DNA from: Chitinophaga chungangae
GTDB taxonomy: Bacteria > Bacteroidota > Bacteroidia > Chitinophagales > Chitinophagaceae
Length of the DNA: 64,000 bases
Direction of reading: 5' to 3'
NCBI RefSeq assembly: GCF_017742215.1
Contig: NZ_JAGHKP010000001.1
Span: 1,612,001 to 1,676,000 of the forward strand
Shown one piece after another: positions 1 to 6,401 of this stretch. Within the stretch, counting starts at the first letter, position 1. Every line of letters begins with the position of its first letter. The position numbers and the translations under genes were made by a program. The notes below the pieces were generated by a model, which was not told where the DNA came from, did no database searches, and saw nothing but the letters and a program-made list of their open reading frames with translations.

Positions 1-475
1 GCTGGTCGTCCCATTTCATGGAATTAAAGAACATCGGGTTTGTAACCAGTTTTATCAGGTGGGTAGGGATCATTTCGTCCACTTTGGACTGGAACTCGGT
101 AGCAGAGCAGGGCACATCATTTACAAAATAGTCGGTATAGTGGCCATTGAATACCTTCCGGGATTGGCCTTTTGGCTTCTTCCAGTCCTCCAGGTACGCG
201 CGTTTAAGCTTTACTGTGTGACTTCCAACCTGAAAGACCCCTTCCACTTCATGTGATTGAGCGTTGAGCTCAGGACGGGAGGTGTTTTTAATTTCATAGT
301 CTTTCCGGTCGAACTCGTCTTTACCGGTTAACAGCCAGTAAAAGGCAGACAGGATGGTGGACTTACCAGTTTCATTTGCGCCCATAATCCGAGTGGCAGA
401 AGAAAAATTTACCACCAGGTCCAGAACTCCCTTAAAGTTCCGAAGAGTGAGGTTTTGTAAATAAATTCTTTTCAT
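1..475 (-). CDS. RecF/SMC-type P-loop ATPase, N-terminal part (partial)
   Basis: The ATG at 475 opens a frame that runs off the left edge of the window, so about 158 residues are visible. The protein begins with the first strands typical of RecF/AAA_23 ATPases (MKRIYLQNLTLRNFKG), followed by a P-loop GANETGKS at residues 32-39 and the usual following helix (FYWLLTGKD). Members of this family act in DNA recombination and repair, often beside an SbcD-like nuclease. In a phage early region a replication or recombination role is the natural inference. It is probably the end of the leftward operon that begins near 2.8 kb. The coiled-coil arms and the Walker B half are outside the window, so the exact subfamily cannot be told. 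Confidence 0.85.
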   Translation of the reverse strand, partial: MKRIYLQNLTLRNFKGVLDLVVNFSSATRIMGANETGKSTILSAFYWLLTGKDEFDRKDYEIKNTSRPELNAQSHEVEGVFQVGSHTVKLKRAYLEDWKKPKGQSRKVFNGHYTDYFVNDVPCSATEFQSKVDEMIPTHLIKLVTNPMFFNSMKWDDQ

Positions 476-565
476 AACTTTGATTTTCAATTTACTTTTA
501 GCTATGGTCCGGTATTCTTGCCGGGCCTTTATTATTTCTGTAACAAATAATTTCGAGGGTTTTTA

Positions 566-594
566 AAAAGGCCGGCCCTGTCAACCGGCCTTTT
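566..594 (-). terminator. Rho-independent terminator, usable on both strands
   Basis: Ten base pairs AAAAGGCCGG / CCGGCCTTTT enclose a 9-nt loop (576-584), with A- and T-runs on the two flanks. It lies 2 bp beyond the stop codon of the small leftward gene at 596-724. Confidence 0.75.
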
Positions 595-595
595 G

Positions 596-724
596 TTATT
601 TCTTCTTTTGCGCCGCTACCACCAGTTCCCGGAGGTATTCTGCAACGCTTTTCTTTTCTTTCTTCGCTGCTTTTTGGATTTTGCTTTTCAGCGTATCAGT
701 ACAGCGGAATTCTACTTTTGCCAT
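596..724 (-). CDS. Small ribbon-helix-helix-like protein (42 aa)
   Basis: A 42-residue leftward reading frame from ATG at 724 to TAA at 596. The layout fits a minimal ribbon-helix-helix fold: a short strand (VEFRC, residues 4-8), a basic first helix (residues 11-24) and a second helix (KSVAEYLRELV, residues 25-35), ending in a lysine-rich tail. RHH proteins bind DNA as dimers through the strand and commonly act as phage or plasmid regulators. A terminator follows immediately. No homologue can be named; the fold assignment is from pattern alone, but the codon use and lysine/glutamate content look like real coding. Confidence 0.6.
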   Translation of the reverse strand: MAKVEFRCTDTLKSKIQKAAKKEKKSVAEYLRELVVAAQKKK

Positions 725-1044
725 ATGATGAGTAATAGATGACTTTTAAAAAGTGCCCGCTGCTTTCCCGGGCTGGTCAGATTCGTTTCGTTTCTTTCCA
801 GGCTGTCATACGTCTTTTCCGCATTGTCACGGGCATTCCATTATCCCGGTAAATCCTTAATTCGTACCTAGCATGCCTGTTGCCCTACTCCAAATCGGTT
901 CTGCTGTCTGAGTGGATCGTGGAGGCCGAGGGAACGATCCTCAACGCCCGGCATAATCTCACAAATGCCCGCTTGCCCCCAATGTTTGCCGGTGGATCAT
1001 GCCGGCCGCGTCCGGTCATTTAGGGATTATTGCGGTGTCTTTCG
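725..1044. other. 320-bp stretch with no confident gene
   Basis: No reading frame here is convincing. A hairpin GGATCGT / ACGATCC (914-920 with 934-940) is visible. On the minus strand a 44-codon frame starting at 1019 meets TAG at 885-887 and then stays open, with coding-like composition, to TGA at 777-779. A short peptide or a decayed gene is possible. Confidence 0.4.
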
Positions 1045-1176
1045 TGACCAGGGAGGGATTCGAACCCTCAAATGAGATTTATTCGTGCGTACACGTATGG
1101 AGCGTTAAGGTTTGCACGTAGCCTATTTTCATTTTTCGCTCCCCCTACCTTGCGTCTACCATTCCGCCACCTGGTC
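1045..1176 (-). tRNA. Over-long leucine-type tRNA-like gene, anticodon not assignable
   Basis: Read leftward, the element has a perfect 7-bp acceptor stem (GACCAGG at 1176-1170 with CCTGGTC at 1052-1046), a leucine-type D arm (GCGGAATGGTAGACGC), and a perfect T arm (GAGGG-TTCGAAT-CCCTC). CCA is not encoded. Between D and T arms lie about 80 nt instead of the 35-45 expected for a class II tRNA. A 5-bp stem AAGGT / ACCTT could be the anticodon stem, but its loop would be about 35 nt; GGAGCG / CGCTCC is a competing stem. No 7-nt anticodon loop can be drawn, so the charge identity is unknown. It may be a tRNA with an insertion, a decayed phage tRNA, or a tRNA-like regulatory RNA. Confidence 0.5.
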
Positions 1177-1860
1177 ATTTGCCGCTGATTCCCCGCGGCC
1201 GGTAGAGAGCCGGACACCCAAACTCCCGCCCCTATATAATTGCGCCTATTTCCCTTCGAAGGGACGCCTGAAGCGATAGGCAACCAAGGTTTATTCTCGC
1301 CTGCAAACCTCAAAACTGGCAGTATTCTTAACAGTAAATACTTAAACGCAGTACCGTGGACTGCTCCCATTTTCTGGCATCCGTGGTTGCGCTAACCATC
1401 ACCAGAATATTTTCACGCCGTAGTTTTCGGGCCGTCTTTAGCTACCAGACGTTCTACATACACTCGTTAAAGTGCGCGCCCTGTTTCTGCGGGTTAAGTA
1501 ATATCCCAAGGCGCGTTTTTAGGGCTTTCAAGGGTTGTTGCTCTCCCTGTACCTTGGGTGCCTTTCGGCGTGAATAATTTCAAAGAACTTTTTAAAACAG
1601 CCAGGAGCGAGATCACTCCCGGCCTTCGCTTATTTATCCCTATACCTTGTATTTTTGAACGAGAACCTAAAGGAGCCAGCCATAGACATAGCCGGCCGAT
1701 CAGTATTCCACGTTATGAAAATTCGCTTGGTTAAATATGGCCCGACGCCGGCAAGTGCGCCGAGCCTATATAAAACCCCAATATTTAAAGAACTTTGTTT
1801 CTGATTGGTCCAGCACCTGGAAAGGCGCCGGCATGATATCGTCGTTTGTCCCGTATGCAA
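1177..1860. other. Gene-poor, hairpin-rich 0.7 kb
   Basis: No long convincing frame exists on either strand. Visible structure includes a 14-bp palindrome TCCCTTCGAAGGGA (1251-1264), nested arms CCCAAGG / CCTTGGG (1505-1511, 1552-1558) around AGGG / CCCT, and a leftward terminator near 1600-1623. Short minus-strand frames (1834-1769, and about 1531-1457) resemble coding but end at TAG codons after 22-25 residues. The stretch could hold non-coding RNA or eroded small genes. Confidence 0.4.
1594..1623 (-). terminator. Terminator of the leftward micro-protein operon
   Basis: On the minus strand GCCGGGAG and CTCCTGGC (1623-1616 with 1607-1600, one mismatch) enclose an 8-nt loop and are followed by TGTTTT. 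It lies about 240 bp downstream of the three overlapping small membrane proteins. Confidence 0.5.
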
Positions 1861-1983
1861 CTAACTCCGCTTAATAAGTTCCAACCCAATCATGGTAAAT
1901 GCCGCTGCCAGTATTGCCAGACTGATAATCCCCTTCACATGATCCCATGCCCTAAGGCGTCGAATCCTTTTAGAAACTGCCAT
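1861..1983 (-). CDS. Micro-protein with one membrane helix (40 aa)
   Basis: Forty residues from ATG at 1983 to TAG at 1861. A basic N-terminus (KRIRRLRAWDHVK) is followed by a hydrophobic helix GIISLAILAAAFTMIGLEL (about residues 18-36) and a basic end, the layout of a single-pass inner-membrane protein. The ATG overlaps the preceding TGA (TGATG), making this the third member of a start-stop-coupled leftward set. No function is recognised. Phage early regions often encode such peptides, including superinfection-exclusion and membrane-modulating proteins, but nothing in the sequence selects one of these. Confidence 0.6.
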   Translation of the reverse strand: MAVSKRIRRLRAWDHVKGIISLAILAAAFTMIGLELIKRS

Positions 1984-2111
1984 CACAAGAACATTTGGGT
2001 ATCATCATCATCGTCCTTGTCCATCTCCCCGGTAGATCCTGGGGCCTTTCTGTAGATGTACCAAAGGGCGGCGGAGCAGCATACAACGAGTGCCACTACG
2101 TACCAGATCAT
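1983..2111 (-). CDS. Micro-protein: N-terminal membrane helix and acidic tail (42 aa)
   Basis: Forty-two residues. The N-terminus is a membrane helix or signal anchor (MIWYVVALVVCCSAALWYIY, residues 1-20) with two adjacent cysteines at 11-12, followed by a basic RK and a strongly acidic tail with five consecutive Asp residues. The start overlaps the upstream gene by four bases (ATGA) and its own stop overlaps the next start, so the three genes are very probably translated together. Function unknown. Confidence 0.6.
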   Translation of the reverse strand: MIWYVVALVVCCSAALWYIYRKAPGSTGEMDKDDDDDTQMFL

Positions 2112-2218
2112 TGTCTGGCGTCTTTACGGAGTTTGAAAGAAAGCACCACGCCGGCGAAGGCAAAAGCAACCACCAGGATCACCTGGATATTTGCGTAGAG
2201 AGTAGAAAGTTGTTCCAT
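2108..2218 (-). CDS. Micro-protein with one membrane helix (36 aa)
   Basis: Thirty-six residues from ATG at 2218 to TGA at 2108. A short polar start (MEQLSTLYANIQ) leads into a hydrophobic helix VILVVAFAFAGVVLSF and ends in KLRKDARQ, consistent with a single-pass protein with a cytoplasmic basic C-terminus. It heads the three-gene set and sits 16 bp downstream of the stop of the 2235-2519 gene. A holin-like role was considered, but the late lysis cassette has its own holin candidates far away. Function unknown. Confidence 0.6.
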   Translation of the reverse strand: MEQLSTLYANIQVILVVAFAFAGVVLSFKLRKDARQ

Positions 2219-2234
2219 ATAATGAGTTTAAAGG

Positions 2235-2519
2235 TTAAGCATGTTTTTGAATGAGAATACCACAGGCATTTATTTCCAGCTGAGCCTGGAAGGATTCAGG
2301 ACCGGTCAGCTGTTCAATTTTCTCCTGATAGTATGCAAGGTGTCTTTGGGCCACTTCTTCGTAGGCAATGGCCAATCCTTCCATGCATATCCGCGCTCCG
2401 GTAGATTGGGCTTCTTCTGCCCGTTTCCTGGCTTTTTCAGCGTCGGCTTTGCAACCATTGTGGCAGGCCATGTGGAAAGCAGCTTCCTGGGCGATATGAT
2501 CTTTGTCGAGAAATTGCAT
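2235..2519 (-). CDS. Phage early protein of unknown function (94 aa)
   Basis: The start at 2519 (MQFLDKDH) was preferred to the in-frame ATG at 2555 because the extra 12 residues look like leader. The protein is helical and rich in Ala, Glu and Lys: residues 10-45 form an amphipathic helix with two cysteines (HMACHNGCKADAEKARKR) and residues 55-80 another (AYEEVAQRHLAYYQEKIEQL). It ends QLEINACGILIQKHA. It lies in the leftward early operon between the Cro-like regulator and the micro-proteins. No family is recognised. Confidence 0.65.
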   Translation of the reverse strand: MQFLDKDHIAQEAAFHMACHNGCKADAEKARKRAEEAQSTGARICMEGLAIAYEEVAQRHLAYYQEKIEQLTGPESFQAQLEINACGILIQKHA

Positions 2520-2585
2520 TTTTGTAGATATTATAGGGTGATCCCAGCTTTTCAAAAGTGCCAGTTAAGTAAGCCAGGTGAGTGA

Positions 2586-2831
2586 TTATTTAGTTTCGAG
2601 GAAAGCGCGGATCTTGGCGGCCGTTTCGGGGAAAAGATTCATCCCGGCAATAGCCCTCTTTATGGTCAACTCGCTGCAGTCGCACGCCAGATAGGTAGCT
2701 TTAAGGTTATTTCGGCCAAGGATCACCTTGGCAAGCTTATTTCGCTGCGGTTTAGTTAATGTTTCGTAAACCACGGGTGTCAAACTGCGTGTATTGCAAT
2801 CATTCTTTATATTTGCATCGTTCATAGCCAT
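2586..2831 (-). CDS. Cro-like small DNA-binding regulator (81 aa)
   Basis: The C-terminal half (about residues 40-79) reads as a compact helix-turn-helix of the Cro/XRE kind: LKATYLACDCSELTIKRAIAG, then NLFPETAAKIRAFLE, which matches the recognition-helix and closing-helix pattern of small phage repressors. The N-terminal 30 residues are polar. It is the first gene of the leftward operon and is divergent from the CI-like gene at 2952, with 120 bp between them. By analogy with lambdoid switches it should repress the opposing promoter and favour early lytic transcription; this role is inferred from arrangement. An ATG at codon 3 is an alternative start. Confidence 0.65.
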   Translation of the reverse strand: MAMNDANIKNDCNTRSLTPVVYETLTKPQRNKLAKVILGRNNLKATYLACDCSELTIKRAIAGMNLFPETAAKIRAFLETK

Positions 2832-2870
2832 AATCGTTTTCGTAATTGCTAACTGTTATGCAATATTAAG

Positions 2871-2900
2871 ACAGAAACAGATAGAAAACAATAGAAATAG
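2871..2900. promoter_or_regulatory. Three 10-bp phased repeats in the lysogeny switch
   Basis: Three tandem units ACAGAAACAG, ATAGAAAACA and ATAGAAATAG repeat once per DNA turn between the divergent regulators. They overlap the likely leftward promoter (TTTG complement at 2904-2907, then about 20 bp to a TATCTGTTT-like -7 element). The phasing puts the shared AGAAA on one face, as expected for co-operative repressor sites or for intrinsic bending. Confidence 0.5.
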
Positions 2901-2934
2901 CTACAAATGGAAAGATTTAGATTTTGTTCAGTAA

Positions 2935-2949
2935 AACAAATTGTTTGTT
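2935..2949. promoter_or_regulatory. Inverted repeat just upstream of the CI-like start
   Basis: Perfect arms AACAAA and TTTGTT are separated by three bases, ending 2 bp before the ATG at 2952. The position suits autorepression or translational masking of the rightward regulator. A TAGATTTTG (about 2918-2926), resembling the -7 element, lies upstream. Confidence 0.45.
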
Positions 2950-2951
2950 AA

Positions 2952-3332
2952 ATGAAACTCAAAAAAGAGTATCAGGAGTTAGTAAATTCAGTGCGAAAGC
3001 TTTATTTAAATAAAGGAAAGAGGCTGAAAAACGAAGATTTTGCTGCTAGGCTGGGGTATAACAAGAGTTATTTCGGAACGTTGGTAGGGACTTCAGGAAA
3101 GGTTACTGCTGATCATATTGCGGAGTTCACGGCAGCCTTCAAAGATGAACTAACCGGTATAGAAAAGCCACCCGCCTCTTCTGGAAGTATGGACGACCGG
3201 TCGATTATTAAGGCCTTGTTGTTCGAAGTGGCTCAGTTGAAATCGGAGAAGGAAGGGATTTCTTTTGATGAAGCTGTAGCAGCGATAAGGAAAAATACCA
3301 ATCTTGTAAAGACTTTGGATTTTGAGTTTTGA
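2952..3332 (+). CDS. CI-like phage repressor with N-terminal HTH (126 aa)
   Basis: Residues 20-55 form an XRE-type helix-turn-helix (LKNEDFAARLGYNKSYFGTL, then VTADHIAEFTAAF), preceded by a basic helix. A proline/serine linker at residues 73-80 leads to a helical C-terminal part (SIIKALLFEVAQLKSEKEG, residues 84-102) that could be an oligomerisation domain. No LexA-like peptidase Ser/Lys dyad is seen, so SOS cleavage is unlikely. It is divergent from the Cro-like gene and is the best candidate for the lysogenic repressor; that role is inferred from fold and position. Confidence 0.7.
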   Translation: MKLKKEYQELVNSVRKLYLNKGKRLKNEDFAARLGYNKSYFGTLVGTSGKVTADHIAEFTAAFKDELTGIEKPPASSGSMDDRSIIKALLFEVAQLKSEKEGISFDEAVAAIRKNTNLVKTLDFEF

Positions 3333-3596
3333 TTGATTTGGTGGTTTGTTTTTTCTTTTTCATAGCTGAGGGAGTTTGGAATTAACGAACATTCAAAATA
3401 CTAAATTCTTTAGCAAATATACGGGGCAATACGCCCTGAATGTGCGCAGTTAAAATAAATACTTTGTGGTTATGGATTTCGTAGGTGCGTAGTAATGTGG
3501 TTTCACAGGCTACAAGGCAAAGAAAAGGCTAAACAGCCGGATTGCCAATAACAAAAAGGGTGTAGAAATTAGGAAAAGTTCTTATATTATTGTGTG
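3333..3596. other. 264-bp intergenic stretch without a gene
   Basis: AT-rich sequence between the CI-like gene and the convergent regulator. The longest plausible peptide is an 18-codon frame around 3493. No terminator with a clear stem was found. Confidence 0.4.
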
Positions 3597-3824
3597 TTAC
3601 TCAAAGTTCAGGATTTCTGTAGGATGAACGCCCAGGCCGGAAGCAAGCTCTACGATGGTCGACACTGTGATATTTAGTTTGCCTGTCTCTATATCATGGA
3701 TTCTCCCAGGTTCAATAGAACAACGGGCACTAAGTTCCCGATAGCTTAACCTCTGAGATTCGCGTAGTTGTTTGATGTGTTCGCCCAGCTTGGTTAAATA
3801 CTTCTCCGTCTGCTTGGATTTCAT
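3597..3824 (-). CDS. XRE-family helix-turn-helix regulator (75 aa)
   Basis: The start at 3824 (MKSKQTEKY) is chosen because the family's first helix begins directly after it; the frame is open for 50 more codons upstream, but that stretch overlaps the divergent gene at 3904 and does not look coding. Residues 12-66 form a complete HTH_3 domain: LGEHIKQLRESQRLSYRELSA, then IEPGRIHDIETGKLNITVSTI, then VELASGLGVHPTEIL. Such one-domain proteins are phage regulators or antitoxin-like repressors. It is divergently placed from 3904-4119 and is probably a second regulator of this accessory block. Confidence 0.8.
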   Translation of the reverse strand: MKSKQTEKYLTKLGEHIKQLRESQRLSYRELSARCSIEPGRIHDIETGKLNITVSTIVELASGLGVHPTEILNFE

Positions 3825-3903
3825 AGTGCGAAAAAGGCGAAGAAAACCGGGAAAGGCGTTACCAAAGTTGATAACAGGGGCATATTTTTTGGGGTCTAAG
3901 GGC

Positions 3904-4119
3904 ATGACCCAGCAGCTGCGGAACATAAAGTTGAACGGCAAAGTCGTTAGGGTGGGGTTCCGCCTGGTCCACACGCCTCACCGGGGATATATAGTGGAAT
4001 ATCTGGGTTCAACGGCGTTGATGGAGATCAGGAAGGCGTCGGTTGTTCTGCGGTCTGCATACGGAGCCTGGGACGTTGATTTACTGAAAGTTATTAAGGA
4101 TTATATTAAACCAAAATAA
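3904..4119 (+). CDS. Small protein of unknown function (71 aa)
   Basis: The start at 3904 (MTQQLRNIKLNGKVV) follows the divergent promoter region. The protein is basic and beta-rich, with alternating hydrophobic strands (KVVRVGFRLVHT, GYIVEYLGS) and a C-terminal helix ending DLLKVIKDYIKPK. No family is recognised. Longer in-frame starts to 3772 would overlap the HTH gene on the other strand and add non-coding-like sequence. It may be controlled by the divergent XRE regulator. Confidence 0.55.
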   Translation: MTQQLRNIKLNGKVVRVGFRLVHTPHRGYIVEYLGSTALMEIRKASVVLRSAYGAWDVDLLKVIKDYIKPK

Positions 4120-4157
4120 AACAGATAGCGCTCGGCGCTTGACGGCAAATCCTATTT

Positions 4158-4703
4158 ATGAAGTGCTTCAATGGAATTGTTACCTTGCTCTTGTTCTTAA
4201 CAGCGTCCGCGAGCGCGCAGAAGGACACAATGAAAACGGCCTTTGGTATGTACTTACCAGAGGAGAAAGTTTATATAACAGCCAAAGGGCATGTTTTTAA
4301 AAAAGGGGAGTACGTGTTGATCGGCATGGGGTCCGACCAAGGAGGAAAATATCAATATATTTCGACAAGAAGTGTGGCAGTTGGCGCTATTCCATTAAAT
4401 GGGGGATGGAAAGGTTCAAAGTTTCAAATCAAAGATATCCTCGTATCGGGGAATAAAAAAAATGGCTATATACCTATTTTGAAACTTGGTGGAGGCAATC
4501 TTGCGAATTATTTTTCAACGATTGATGCGGCAATCGAATCGGGGGAGATTTTATTGCCAGAAGATTCGACGTGGAAACCCGTACCTGCGGAAATGACCTC
4601 CGTAGCAGACGAAATTCGGAAATTGAAAGCGTTATTGGATGAGGGCGTTATAACCCAGCTGGAGTTTGAAACCCAGAAGAAAAAGTTGTTGAATAAACAG
4701 TAA
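4158..4703 (+). CDS. Secreted protein with C-terminal SHOCT-like module (181 aa)
   Basis: Residues 1-20 are a clear Sec signal peptide ending ASASA-Q. The body (30-145) is beta-rich and not recognised. The last 35 residues (EIRKLKALLDEGVITQLEFETQKKKLLNK) match the SHOCT motif, a short helical hairpin that normally sits at protein ends and mediates oligomerisation. Its export points to a role in the lysogen's envelope rather than in the virion. It is followed 10 bp later by 4714-5346. Phage-carried genes of this kind are candidate lysogenic-conversion factors; this is inference. Confidence 0.7.
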   Translation: MKCFNGIVTLLLFLTASASAQKDTMKTAFGMYLPEEKVYITAKGHVFKKGEYVLIGMGSDQGGKYQYISTRSVAVGAIPLNGGWKGSKFQIKDILVSGNKKNGYIPILKLGGGNLANYFSTIDAAIESGEILLPEDSTWKPVPAEMTSVADEIRKLKALLDEGVITQLEFETQKKKLLNKQ

Positions 4704-4713
4704 CTGTTTTGAT

Positions 4714-5346
4714 ATGGCACGAGAATCAATTTTCAAGGCCGCAGCGAGCCTTCAGAAAAAGTTATTACAGCTGCCTGAATCTGGAATGGGGTTTCAGTTT
4801 GTTGCAGATGCAATATCCAGCAAGAACTGGCTGGTTTTGAATTCAGAGGTATTGATTGAAATTAAATTGGGATTCGTGCCCAGTTTTGAATACAAAGACG
4901 CCTCGATGTTCCAGGAAATAAATTTTGAGCCAGTCTTCCAGCTCGGGCGGTTGTCAGTTCCGGCAATCGAAGCGCCAATTCAAAAAGCCAAAGGAACAGA
5001 AGCGGATTACTGGGTTAGGCTTTCAGCTTTTGAGCAAGATCGGAGAATTGATGGTCGCACAGGCAGATTATTACCTGGTTCATTTACAACTCGGATTACC
5101 GACTTTACAAATATGGGACTTATGATCCCTGGCGACACAACTCCACACCTACGAATTCCCCATGAAAGGTATGCGCTTCCTAACAATCTACCAATATCCT
5201 GGGTATTTTCAATCAAAGCTGCCAACGGGGATGAGTTTCAGCAAGGTATCGCGCTTCCAGCATATTCAAGGAGTGGCGGTGGTGTCGAGTGTTTTTTCGC
5301 AAATGGCACGAGCGAAGGGACGCTTCATCAGAAACTTAGGGCGTAG
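4714..5346 (+). CDS. Unrecognised protein (210 aa)
   Basis: A clean frame 10 bp after the SHOCT gene, so probably the same transcript. The N-terminus is helical (SIFKAAASLQKKLLQL); the rest is mixed, with a glycine/proline-rich middle and a C-terminal part ending GTLHQKLRA. No signal peptide, membrane helix or catalytic motif is visible. A toxin/immunity or lysogenic-conversion role is possible given the neighbour but cannot be supported from the sequence. Confidence 0.6.
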   Translation: MARESIFKAAASLQKKLLQLPESGMGFQFVADAISSKNWLVLNSEVLIEIKLGFVPSFEYKDASMFQEINFEPVFQLGRLSVPAIEAPIQKAKGTEADYWVRLSAFEQDRRIDGRTGRLLPGSFTTRITDFTNMGLMIPGDTTPHLRIPHERYALPNNLPISWVFSIKAANGDEFQQGIALPAYSRSGGGVECFFANGTSEGTLHQKLRA

Positions 5347-5446
5347 AAGGAGTAAAGATGGTGAGATAAAAACAAAACCCCTATCTTAGCTAATAATTGT
5401 TAAGATTCTAATTGCCAGTTAAGTAGGCCGCATTTTTTTTAATAAA

Positions 5447-5737
5447 ATGGGTCGAAACGGAGTCACAATTTACAAGTTCAGCCTGCGCGGCAGGTTGGTT
5501 AAGTCTTACACCTCTGTAGCCGAAGCTCAGGAGAAAGAGCGGACCAGCAGGTATTTCTTATTGAAGGCCATCGCGAACGGTAAACCGTTGGCAGGAGGCC
5601 TTTTCTCTTTTACTGTTCAGCCACCAGTCCAGCGAGACAGGAAGGAGGAATTGCGGGCCCGCGTTACACGCAAGGAAACACCTTGGGTAGGCCCGGATGG
5701 CATGTTCGACATCAGGGGCTGGGCGTCATTATTCTAA
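5447..5737 (+). CDS. Orphan NUMOD1-like DNA-binding module (96 aa)
   Basis: Residues 6-56 follow the NUMOD1 pattern: a beta-hairpin with central glycine (IYKFSLRGRLVKSYTS), a helix with the conserved VAEAQ, a second helix (SRYFLLKAIANG), then GGLFSF. In homing endonucleases this module sits behind an HNH or GIY-YIG catalytic domain and provides sequence-specific binding; here no nuclease domain is attached. The tail is basic and ends DGMFDIRGWASLF. It precedes the terminase block. It could be a regulator, a packaging accessory, or the remnant of a free-standing nuclease. Confidence 0.55.
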   Translation: MGRNGVTIYKFSLRGRLVKSYTSVAEAQEKERTSRYFLLKAIANGKPLAGGLFSFTVQPPVQRDRKEELRARVTRKETPWVGPDGMFDIRGWASLF

Positions 5738-5746
5738 AAACGCAAA

Positions 5747-6307
5747 ATGAAAATAGCCGAATGGTTTGGGCGACGAGTGCGACAAGATGCACAGGATTTG
5801 CCGGGAGCCATCATCCCCACATCTGTGATCAGCAGGTTCCCGCTTCTGGGGAATCTGTATCGTTTGATCGGTTTCGACCTGCGCCGGCTGACACGCGATA
5901 AGCTGCAGCCGGTCGATATCGGCATTTACCAGACCCTAGACGGCAGCACATATAACGGGCAGGCCCTTATTCACGCAAATTACTTTGTGAACGCCGAAAC
6001 AGGGGAGGACGTAAACGGCCGGCCATTCTGGACTATTGACGTCTTTATGAACCACGTTAACCCGCAATACATGCAGGAGCTCTGCGCCCGCCTGGTGTCC
6101 TGTTACGGCACTCCGTATGTATCAGAGGGCGCCGGTAAGTACACTGGCGGAGACCTGGCACTTTCGCAGGAAAAGCCGGCTGTGAGCCTTAAATGTTGGC
6201 TGAACCAGTACCTGGATGGCTATGCTCTGAAAAGGTGTGAGCTGTGGTTGCGGTCCTATGAGTTCGGCAGGATTGCGAATCTCCATTTTCACGTATACGA
6301 ACAGTGA
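5747..6307 (+). CDS. Phage protein of unknown function (186 aa)
   Basis: It begins 9 bp after the NUMOD1-like gene. The sequence is beta-rich with aromatic residues (HANYFVNAETGEDVNGRPFW, WLRSYEFGRIANLHFHVYEQ). It has no signal peptide or membrane helix, and no domain is recognised. Its position just upstream of the terminase genes is where phages often place small DNA-handling or late-regulatory proteins. The gene end coincides with the left arm of an inverted repeat at 6307. Confidence 0.6.
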   Translation: MKIAEWFGRRVRQDAQDLPGAIIPTSVISRFPLLGNLYRLIGFDLRRLTRDKLQPVDIGIYQTLDGSTYNGQALIHANYFVNAETGEDVNGRPFWTIDVFMNHVNPQYMQELCARLVSCYGTPYVSEGAGKYTGGDLALSQEKPAVSLKCWLNQYLDGYALKRCELWLRSYEFGRIANLHFHVYEQ

Positions 6308-6329
6308 TTGTATTCACATGAAATACAAT
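6307..6329. promoter_or_regulatory. 8-bp inverted repeat upstream of the late operon
   Basis: Perfect arms ATTGTATT and AATACAAT flank a 7-bp spacer. No T-run follows, so it looks more like an operator than a terminator. It lies about 10 bp upstream of the likely late promoter. Confidence 0.45.
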
Positions 6330-6337
6330 TAGTTAAC

Positions 6338-6364
6338 TTGCATTTTTTTCACTTTGTACCTTCG
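6338..6364 (+). promoter_or_regulatory. Candidate late promoter (terminase operon)
   Basis: TTG at 6338-6340 and TACCTTCG at 6357-6364 resemble the Bacteroidota TTTG / TAnnTTTG promoter, with a slightly short 16-bp spacer. It precedes the terminase small-subunit ATG by 37 bp. Confidence 0.4.
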
Positions 6365-6401
6365 CATAAACATTCCCTGATAACTACAGGGCTGGTTTAT
6401 A

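Noticed and set aside
1045..1176. tmRNA interpretation of the tRNA-like element
   Set aside because: A GCAAAC-like resume codon with a following short frame is present, but a tmRNA would be 350 nt or more with pseudoknots and a degenerate D arm, while here the D arm is of the leucine tRNA kind.
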